A stretch of DNA of 64,000 bases from Hirudinaria manillensis (lineage: Eukaryota > Annelida > Clitellata > Hirudinida > Hirudinidae), in assembly GCA_034509925.1 (NCBI GenBank), contig CM067531.1, forward strand, positions 9,344,819 to 9,408,818. Direction: 5' to 3'. A program made the position numbers and the translations under genes. Under the pieces are notes generated by a model. The model was given only the letters and a program-made list of their open reading frames with translations. It was not told the DNA's origin and ran no database searches. Positions 56,961 through 64,000 of this stretch are shown here, piece by piece. The stretch's first letter is position 1; each line of letters starts with the position of its first letter.

Positions 56961-59494
56961 TTAGTTTAACGAACTCATTGTGCCTTCACTAGTTAAATCG
57001 TCATCTTGAAACAATATATCATCAATTTCGAATAATCTCGAGTCGTCAGGCACTTTTGGCAATATATTTCTGTGATATTTAGTAAAAAAAAAAATGGAAT
57101 ATGTAGTCAGCATTTTTCGATACATTTGTAGTCTTGCCTATTTTTGTTTCAATAAATAAGTAATAATTAATAACTAACCCCAATGCCACAGCGACTTGCA
57201 CGAATTGATTCAGTTGAGTTTCTGTGATGCTCTAAGATTAAGATGATATGTTAAGTAAGCATTAAATAATTTGAGCCACTTAATAATAAAATTAGCGCAA
57301 AACACTGAGTAGTGTTTACCGTAACTACTACAGATAATATTATTAAGAACTTGTTTATTCATACTGTTGGATCCCTAGATCCAATAAATTGAATAATATT
57401 TAAAATTATATTGCCGATTAATTATTTTAATAATTAATTAAATTTAGTGGCAATATAATTTGAGAATTAAATTTGTGCTATTCAGACTCTTTGGTTATGT
57501 ACCTTTGACAAATGGATTTATATCGGAAAGTAGAGCGAGAATTAGAGGAACAGCAGATTTCAAGGCTTAATCAATTAAGCATCGTGCATCTTCCAAGCCA
57601 TCTGACAACTTTCAATAAACCTGACCTTCTATAATTAGTTTGAGGACCCCGGGTTATTACATTGGTGTCAGGAGTTGGATTTAGAGTTAAAGGGTATCCA
57701 AAAGTAACTAAAGTAGAAGCTTGTTTAGTTGAAAAGTGAACGATGCCGAAGTACTTGGATGAATTGTACGTGCCTCGATTGAGACAAGAATTGAGAGAGC
57801 GTGGCCTGGATTGGAAAGGCACGAAAGCTGAGATACGAGAGCGACTTGGGACATGGCTGACAGAGAATGGCCATGACCCAGAGGAATACGAATTCGAGAA
57901 TCCATCCCATAAAAAGATGGATGAATTTCTTGATTTTATGAAAAAGTCCGTAGATGAGATGAGGAAATGTATTAGGAGTATTAGGGGTGATTTGAAAAAC
58001 AGAGCGGTTCCATGCCAGGATGTCTCGTTGGCTTCGGGTGAAGACTCTGCCGAGAAGAGTCCTGTTGGTTCTTTTGAGGAGAGCAAAGTGGTGCTTCCAT
58101 CTTGCGAAGAACAAGGAGAGGAACTCTGCAAAAAGGTTACCAACGAGGAACAAATCATGTCCGTTGTTCCAGGTACCGTTTCTGGCAGCGTTGGGATGGA
58201 GTCATTAGAGGGCACATCCAACCACAGTGCGTGTGTGTCTCCAGAAGCTCTGTGCGTGATGGCAGACTTAGGGAACTCGACGTTGGAGCCCATAGAGTTA
58301 CCAGATCAGGTCGAGTCGTCAGCAGGGCCCAGAGAGCTCACGGAGGTTTTAGTGGAGCAAGTGGGGCTTTCGGAGGAGCCTGTGGGATTGCCGGTGGATC
58401 ATGTGGAGTTGTTGGTGCAGCTCGAGGAGTTACTGATGAGTCACGTGGAGTTGCCGGTGGAGCACACGGATTTGATGGTGGAACAAGTAGAGTCTACAGA
58501 ACAGCCCATGGATTTACCAGCGGATGTTTCGGCTCCATTGGAAATAACAGAAGGGAGTGCTCGGGATTTCAGGAGAGTGCCTAGCATGGAAAGTGGAGCA
58601 GGTGATCCTGAGGAGAGTCTGGGATCTGGCGACATCGTGGAGCAGGAGAGTGTGCATAGAAATGGCGATGTTCCGCGGCTGAAACTTGCGGGACGCAGAA
58701 GTAAAAGGGAGGAGACAGAAATCCCAGAAGATGACAAAGCAAATGGATCTGGGATTTGCAGCCATGAGATTGTTGGAAGATCGGATCCTATTCCGAGAGT
58801 AAAAATGAAAATGGGAATAGATGTCTGTTCGGGACGAACAGATTTAAGGAGGGGGCAGTGTTGGATCCCTAGATCCAATAAATTGAATAATATTTAAAAT
58901 TATATTGCCGATTAATTATTTTAATAATTAATTAAATTTAGTGGCAATATAATTTGAGAATTAAATTTGTGCTATTCAGACTCTTTGGTTATGTACCTTT
59001 GACAAATGGATTTATATCGGAAAGTAGAGCGAGAATTAGAGGAACAGCAGATTTCAAGGCTTAATCAATTAAGCATCGTGCATCTTCCAAGCCATCTGAC
59101 AACTTTCAATAAACCTGACCTTCTATAATTAGTTTGAGGACCCCGGGTTATTACAATACATATTGGTCGTGCACATCTTTTAAGTTCCTCAAGGTATTGA
59201 GAATTTCCGAATCTGCAAGTATTGGATTATTTGTTGTCAGATATGGTTATTTAATGAAATGACAAATTGTCATTTCGTACGATTAATCGAGAACTTAGAA
59301 ACTAAGCAATCATTTATGTAGCGCTTTTCTACCATTACAAGCTGTAGTTTGACCACAATATATTAGAACTAAACACATTGGCAAATTTGTGCAGAAATAT
59401 CTGAATGAAATTGCTTTCCCATTTCACACTAATTTTCTAAAATTTAAATAACTACTTTACCGGTTGGTGCAATGGCAGATGACTGAACTGACAT
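56961..59494 (-). CDS. Small 82-residue protein, intact frame, intron 2 holds an LTR element
   Basis: Exons: 59461-59494, 59160-59212, 57179-57231, 56961-57069 (249 nt, 82 residues, all phases consistent). It begins MSVQSSAIAPTDSEIL and ends DDDLTSEGTMSSLN. It is acidic, probably helical in the centre (QLNQFVQVAVALGNIL), without signal peptide or membrane segment. I do not recognise the family. Intron 2 is 1,928 bp, of which 1,795 bp are the LTR element plus one copy of its target duplication, so the ancestral intron was 133 bp. The donor of exon 2 now reads TAT|GTATTGTA instead of TAT|GTATGAAT. Whether the gene still splices is open. Confidence 0.7.
57365..57661 (+). repeat. 5' long terminal repeat
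   Basis: 297 bp, TG...CA termini, same length and sequence as the 3' copy. It contains the imperfect palindrome GGATCCCTAGATCC near its start, an AT-rich U3-like part, and an AATAAACCTGACC stretch near the end that may provide polyadenylation. Confidence 0.95.
57743..58897 (+). CDS. Gag-like protein of the LTR element with N-terminal SAP-type domain
   Basis: 384 residues. Residues 3-40 (YLDELYVPRLRQELRERGL, then DWKGTKAEIRERL) have the helix-extended-helix pattern of a SAP nucleic-acid binding domain, which occurs at the start of gag-like proteins in some invertebrate LTR elements. Residues about 200-275 are degenerate short repeats rich in Val-Glu-Leu-Pro (VEQVGLSEEPVGLPVDHVEL and onward). 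The C-terminus is basic. No CCHC knuckle and no catalytic motif are present. The frame runs 13 codons into the 3' LTR before its stop. The single long frame without damage agrees with a young element. Confidence 0.8.
   Translation: MPKYLDELYVPRLRQELRERGLDWKGTKAEIRERLGTWLTENGHDPEEYEFENPSHKKMDEFLDFMKKSVDEMRKCIRSIRGDLKNRAVPCQDVSLASGEDSAEKSPVGSFEESKVVLPSCEEQGEELCKKVTNEEQIMSVVPGTVSGSVGMESLEGTSNHSACVSPEALCVMADLGNSTLEPIELPDQVESSAGPRELTEVLVEQVGLSEEPVGLPVDHVELLVQLEELLMSHVELPVEHTDLMVEQVESTEQPMDLPADVSAPLEITEGSARDFRRVPSMESGAGDPEESLGSGDIVEQESVHRNGDVPRLKLAGRRSKREETEIPEDDKANGSGICSHEIVGRSDPIPRVKMKMGIDVCSGRTDLRRGQCWIPRSNKLNNI
58859..59155 (+). repeat. 3' long terminal repeat
   Basis: 297 bp; matches 57365-57661 base for base as far as I can compare. 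It ends TTATTACA, followed by ATAC, the right half of the target duplication. It adjoins host exon 2 after a 4-bp spacer. Confidence 0.95.
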
Positions 59495-59990
59495 TTTAAA
59501 ATGCTATGTCTTAATTGCAAAGCTTTCTAAACACACTCCTAATATTATTTCTAACATGTATTACTTCTCTAAGATATTGCTTTTATTTAACAAATCAAAG
59601 AATTTAAAATAGGTTTCAATAAAGTTTTAAATTTATTAATGTAATTGATTTTATTATAGTTTGTAATGAATTTTTTAAGCGACCACAACCTTAGTAAAAT
59701 AACTTATTATCAAACGCACGAAATTTCGAGATTCGCTCAAAACAACAATACCTACGGTTGGTTAGAAGACATTTATTTCTTTCTTTCATTGGTTTCCGGT
59801 TTTCGCGTATGTGTCGTTACTCTCCGTAAACTTAGTTTGGATAAAATTATCGCAAATACTATTTGCTTAATATTATTAACTATAAATTAATAATAGCATT
59901 ATATTATGCTGAAATTATAATAATATTATTTATTAATTACTATTACTGTTATTATTATTAGTTATTTGGATTGGTCTCTTTCCCTAACAG

Positions 59991-60700
59991 ATCCTTCATT
60001 CGGTAGTCCTTGAGTATCTAACAAAACTTGATGCGTGCCAAGACTTTGATAAAATCCTACATATCCATTCCTGCTATCTGGAAACAATCCATGACAGGTG
60101 CCTCCTGCACGAAAAGGTCAGCGTCATCAAGAAATTGATCATCAAAGTCCTCCAGATGTAGCTGGATGTCAGCAGGATATGAAAGTCTAAGGATATTCGG
60201 TCTGCTGATCTATCTTGCCATTTGATTCATTTTTGCAGTCAACTTAAGAAGCAAAAGTTTTAATTGTGGTCACTTCAATTAATTATGTTTTAAAGTGAAA
60301 ATTGCGTGTTTGTTTAAAGTGAGCTATTCCTTTTAAAAGCGAGTCTTGCAGGAGATGGAATTGGAATATAACAGGTGCATTCAGTTCTTATCCTCGATGA
60401 TCAGGAAAGTGATTGCAAGAGGCTCAAAGGCGCACTGTTTGTTTTTGTCTTTGTTATTGGCTGTCTTTTAGAAACAAAACTGTTATTGTTATTATTATCA
60501 TTGCTGTTAAATGGTTAATGGAATTAGCTAGAATTCCTTCAATTGAATTCCATGTTTTAATGTGCAGTGGAACTCCTGGCATTCACGTTCAATTCACCAA
60601 AGTTCAAATGAATTTTCACTTCGATGATCTTCAAGGATTTTCTCACTTGGAAGTTGCAATTAAAATTCAAATGATTACGTGTATATATTGACAGGGGACG
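59991..60700 (+). pseudogene. Isolated C-terminal exons of gamma-tubulin complex component 5
   Basis: GCP5 is a subunit of the gamma-tubulin ring complex that nucleates microtubules. An exon-like block 59991-60157 (acceptor CCCTAACAG, possible donor AT|GTAGCT) encodes the conserved C-terminal sequence IHDRCLLHEKVSVIKK. A second block 60352-60436 (acceptor CTTGCAG) encodes MELEYNRCIQFLSSMIRKV, matching the family's next segment. A possible third piece near 60635 reads GFSHLEVAIKIQM. The first block ends in phase 2 and the second starts in phase 0, so they cannot join directly. The rest of GCP5, several hundred residues, is absent: only 500 bp separate this from the small minus-strand gene. I therefore call a partial copy; an unseen tiny exon or an assembly join are alternatives. 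Confidence 0.65.
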
Positions 60701-61724
60701 TGGGAGATGATCTTCAGCTCAGTTAGACTGATTTCATAGTTGTGGCTCTAAAGTTAGATTGCGATTTAGGGGTGCGTTTTTATAACGTGAACATAAAGAG
60801 TCAAACTGTTGTAGTCTTCACAAAAAGACCAAAGAAAGGCTCGTGTACTCGGAAATTTGCCTCGGAAGAACGGAATTCAAGCCATTAAACTTTCAAGTTC
60901 TCACATCTTGGAGAGGCGTTCGTATAATCTGCTTGAGTGAAGCATATAATTTTTCTCCGATTTTAGGAGAGCGTTACGATTACGAACATCTCGGTTGAGG
61001 GATTCGTTAATTGTCTCCCGCTTGCTAATAGTCCATAAGGAGTCGAATGGCTTATCTCGTTCGTCCAAAAGGGCGCTCATTTTTCTGGCTGTCCGTCCAT
61101 CCTCCCTGTAATAGCGACGGCTATAATTACGTTGGGGTGAGAAATTAGGTGGAACTGGTGGAGCGCAGAAAGGTGGTGGACATGGAAATGATCCTGGCGC
61201 ACGTGAATCCTGCCAGCTATGTCAAATGAGGATAAACGTAAGTGAGTATGTAATATTATTGAGATTAAGAAATACAATTCATGAAAAGACATTTTCTTAG
61301 GCATTCTTACTTGTTGAGATTTGGACAAATGTATTAAGACACTACATATGGTTATCGTAATAAAGTCTAGCTTCTGTAATTTCAAGCGATTCTTTGTACT
61401 ACGTTACCAGTCAGCGAAAATATGACACAGTTGTTATAGCTTATTCCAACAAGCCACTGACGAATACCTGAAGGTCAAAGGAAACTCATCGACAAACGTT
61501 GGACGAACTACTTCAGCTAGAGAATCACACGCAGACGAAGAATTGAAGTACATCATTTGACAGGAGGATTACGACCATCAGACGATAACACTTCAACTCT
61601 CTTGCATTCACTTTTTCCACGAAAATTGATTGAATCAGTGGTTCGAAAGTCATTTAGGATGCCCGCTTTGTAGGAGTGACGATGGAGTGGATGATAATGG
61701 CGGATATGAAAATCATAAAAATAA
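60701..61724. other. No gene seen
   Basis: About 1 kb of unique-looking sequence. A minus-strand 102-codon frame at 61077-61385 has no domain and is not called. Just before the repeat, the plus strand reads GCPLCRSDDGVDDNGGYENH in one frame, with no wider context. Confidence 0.5.
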
Positions 61725-62017
61725 CTGGTGTCGAAAACGATACCGATAATGCCAGTGAAATCAATGTTGAAAAAGATAACAATGAAAGTAACGAAGTCTC
61801 CGAATCAGCAGAGAATCGTTCATTTTCACAAAATAGTGATAATGAATATTGCAAAGATATCCTCTGAGTAAATGTTTATGTTTAAATTTATAACATTTCA
61901 AAACGCAGGGATAAATCTCATCTTCACTTCTTTCTCATGTCAATATTTATTCAATTAAACTTTACAATTGTCGTGAAATATGGGCGTATGATAATCATTG
62001 ACTACAAGGTGTTACAA
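61725..62017 (+). repeat. Dispersed repeat, copy 2, left block
   Basis: The same unit as 53468-53782, with several substitutions, a 3-bp loss (AGT) and a 5-bp change before the stop. The acidic frame is again open (VEKDNNESNEVSESAENRS). Similarity to copy 1 starts sharply at CTGGTGTCGAAAA, the base after the putative acceptor AG of copy 1. Confidence 0.75.
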
Positions 62018-63887
62018 GATGCTGGAAACTCCTCCTCGGAGCTTTCCGACAGGGATCCTCAGAGAAGGTCCCCCATCTTCGATCGTTTCGGCCCTTTGAA
62101 ACCCCTGACGTTCTCCGGGGTGGGACGCATCCGGTGATCAGCCGGATGTCCCTGTCGGTTTCCATGTGCGGACTCAAAAGCTTAGGCTTTGGAAGGCTCT
62201 CTTTGGCCTCTTTATGCCGTCACGTGCCAGACTGGAGCGACTATTAAAAGCTCTCGTTGCCTTCTTTCGTCGCTACACTCACCCGCTGAAGCGGCGCCAT
62301 CTAGCCCCTACGACTCTCAATGGCCTTCTTTCCGTCATCCCTGCCGCCCAACATTATCGACTTGGGCTTTAAATTTTCTTTCAAGCGGCGCGCGGTAACA
62401 GGCATTTCTTTCACCGGCTCCGCGCCTCTCGGGCGATGAATTGCTTCGGTGGATTTATTCTGACCGGAGATCGATGGTCCTTTCGCTGTGGCAACCGAAG
62501 ATGTTACCTTGCCTCTCATTTGCCAGATCCAGAACGAAGCTGTCTCCGCCGCTTCAGACATCTTTGTCATCGTCTTCGTTCTTTCTCGGCTAGATAGGCC
62601 TATTTTCGTGAAGAACGCGTACGTCGTTTTGCCGACTACGCCCCTTGCGCCAATTTCTATTGGGAAGAGGTCAATTCTGAACCCTTTCGATTTCAGGTCC
62701 ACCGCCAGATCTGCATACTTTTCCGCTTTCAGCGCATTGCTATATTGCATTTTGTCCTCTCATGGGACCGTCAACTCCACCAAAATGATGGCATCTGACG
62801 ACGGTGACATCAACACCATATCCGGCCTCTTACCACTCTCGATCAAAGGAACCTGGGGATCAGCACCTGGGGATAGTGCCTCATTCCTTCTAAGTCGGCC
62901 GCGACTGTCCAATCGTTTGTCTCTGCAAGGATGTCCTTTCTTGGCTTTTTACATCGCTTTCTACAGAGATGTGCGCAGCCCTCGCGCAGGAAGTAAATCT
63001 TTCGCTGCTTGGAGATTGCGCGCGAGTTTGCTCTGGTTACAGCTGCTTTTGTGGCCTCACACACTTCTCGAATGACCTGATTGTGTCGCCACGTGTACCG
63101 ACCATGGGCAAGGGCGTATGTGCAGTTGCTGAGCACATGATGCAATGTCTCGGTTCCGTCACAGAGTTCGCATTTGGCGTCTTCTAATAACCCCCAACTC
63201 CATAAATTGTCCTTGGAAGGCAACTGATCATAAATCAATCTTACCGCAAAGGCCAGTCGGAGCGGGGACAACTTCCATAAATCGCTCCAGGTAAGGGACC
63301 TTCCCAAGTTGTCCACTTACCCTGTTGTGCTAACTGTATGGCCTTTGTGACTCGATCTTGTTCTTCTTTCTGCCTCATCTCCTGGCCAATCATCGCACCT
63401 TTAGTCGATGAGCTTGCCTGGGACCATTTCTGGAAGTGGTTCCATCCCACTGCGTGACGGTCTGTCTGGATAGGACCTCTTACTTCTTCGAACATCAGTA
63501 CATTTACTGATTCGTCGATCTCTTTCTGCGCTCGGAACTTATTTCCAGATCTGAGCAGTGGATTAACTTCATGGATCCTGTTGTCCGCGGAGTTACTGAG
63601 CATCCAATGCGTTCGGATTTTGGAGAGTTTGTATTCCTAAACGTTGGACCTAAGTGGCAGTCTAAGGCTCGCGCTCCTGCTGTAGAGGGCAACCGACGAC
63701 AATGCTGGAGGTAAACCCAGCCATGTCCTGGCCGGGATTGCCGATTGATTTTCCTTTCTAACCCCTCGACCGCCGATAGACCAATCTCATAGGTCAAAGG
63801 CCATAGGAGTCTGGGCAGGGGCACAAACTGCAAAAGCCATACTTTGAAACGACCCTGGAGCGGCGCCGACTCTCCATATAATAAATT
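62018..63887 (-). mobile_element. Decayed 3' part of an R2-like non-LTR retrotransposon
   Basis: The minus strand encodes, across several frames, the end of a reverse transcriptase and a restriction-like endonuclease. First comes the thumb region LPRLLWPLTYEIGLSAVEGL (about 63,820). Next is a C-x2-C...H-x4-C zinc knuckle (CELCDGTETLHHVLSNC, near 63,130), then the RHN motif (YTWRHNQVI), then a PD...D-type core (RPDMVLMSPSSDAIILVELT, near 62,800). It is broken by frameshifts near 63,700, 63,610 and 63,280. A TGA replaces the expected Trp after ELTVP at about 62,775. No 5' part is present in the window. It is not flanked by rRNA sequence, so it is not an R2 copy in 28S DNA. Confidence 0.8.
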
Positions 63888-64000
63888 ATTAATTTCAAAT
63901 TAACCTATTAAAATATTTATAAAACCAAATGAGGTCACACTCATTTGCGATTGCATCACAGACTCAAATTATGATATCATAAATCAATTAATAACATTTA
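63888..64000. repeat. Dispersed repeat, copy 2, right block (cut by window end)
   Basis: It matches 54112-54225 with a handful of differences and runs off the window. Together with the left block it shows that the retrotransposon fragment lies inside copy 2. Confidence 0.8.

Larger units (their letters stand above)
57365..59155 (+). mobile_element. Compact non-autonomous LTR retrotransposon, very recent insertion
   Basis: Two 297-bp direct LTRs (57365-57661 and 58859-59155) run TGTTGG...TTATTACA and show no difference that I can find by eye. They are flanked by a 4-bp target duplication ATAC (57361-57364 and 59156-59159). A primer binding site two bases after the 5' LTR, TGGTGTCAGGAGTTGGAT, is complementary to a tRNA-Leu 3' end with about one mismatch. 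A purine tract AAGGAGGGGGCAG abuts the 3' LTR. The 1.2-kb interior holds one gag-like open frame and no protease, reverse transcriptase or integrase, so transposition would need an autonomous partner. The Ty3/Gypsy superfamily is likely from the 4-bp duplication, but this is inference. Confidence 0.95.

Noticed and set aside
58102..58584. 160-codon Gly-rich plus-strand frame inside the LTR element
   Set aside because: A shadow of the longer 384-codon gag-like frame, created by its GGAG/GTGG-rich repeats.
61077..61385. 102-codon minus-strand frame with several hydrophobic stretches
   Set aside because: No homology that I recognise and no splice or start support.
62018..63887. Possible intact host gene from the long minus-strand frames
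   Set aside because: The frames join only through frameshifts, and motifs are those of a retrotransposon endonuclease. One conserved Trp is a stop.

Overview
This is a gene-bearing stretch of an animal nuclear genome. Coding sequence is cut by many short GT-AG introns, introns and spacers are AT-rich and full of trinucleotide microsatellites, and the proteins are metazoan: an axonemal protein, a delta-type protocadherin, a Turtle/IGSF9 receptor and a Na+/K+-ATPase-type alpha chain. The style suits an invertebrate, perhaps a lophotrochozoan, but the species cannot be read from the sequence. All gene models were built by hand from protein similarity, splice-site consensus and reading-frame phase. 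Every complete model given here closes in frame.

Layout. 1-8,300: no gene; microsatellites and minisatellites. 8,312-12,923 (-): CFAP91, 16 exons. 13,879-15,453 (-): REXO2 oligoribonuclease, 7 exons with a mitochondrial-type leader. 15,454-24,929: gene-poor, with a small inverted-repeat element. 24,930-27,806 (+): protocadherin, 2 coding exons. 28,668-39,357 (-): Turtle/IGSF9-like receptor, 13 exons. 40,239-42,115 (+): EIF3F, 8 exons. 42,339-50,856 (-): P-type ATPase alpha subunit, 20 exons. 51,175-52,007 (+): DPY30-motif (DYDC-like) protein, divergent from the ATPase across 318 bp. 52,540-53,089 (+): Tc3-type helix-turn-helix gene with an intron. 54,494-56,470 (-): unidentified multi-exon gene. 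56,961-59,494 (-): 82-residue protein gene interrupted by a very young LTR element. 59,991-60,700 (+): isolated C-terminal exons of TUBGCP5. 61,725-64,000: a dispersed repeat split by a decayed R2-like retrotransposon.

The strongest observation is the ATPase. Its 1,047-codon frame is intact and keeps the phosphorylated aspartate. It has replaced the residues that in ordinary Na+/K+-ATPases bind the cations (human alpha-1 D808, D926, E954, Y771), the ATP-site lysine of KGAPE, and the threonine of DKTGT. That is the pattern of a pseudo-pump under selection, comparable with the atypical CATP alpha chains of nematodes. The second is a 1,791-bp LTR element with two apparently identical LTRs whose 4-bp target duplication is exactly intron positions +1 to +4 of the small host gene, so the insertion rewrote a splice donor while leaving GT in place.
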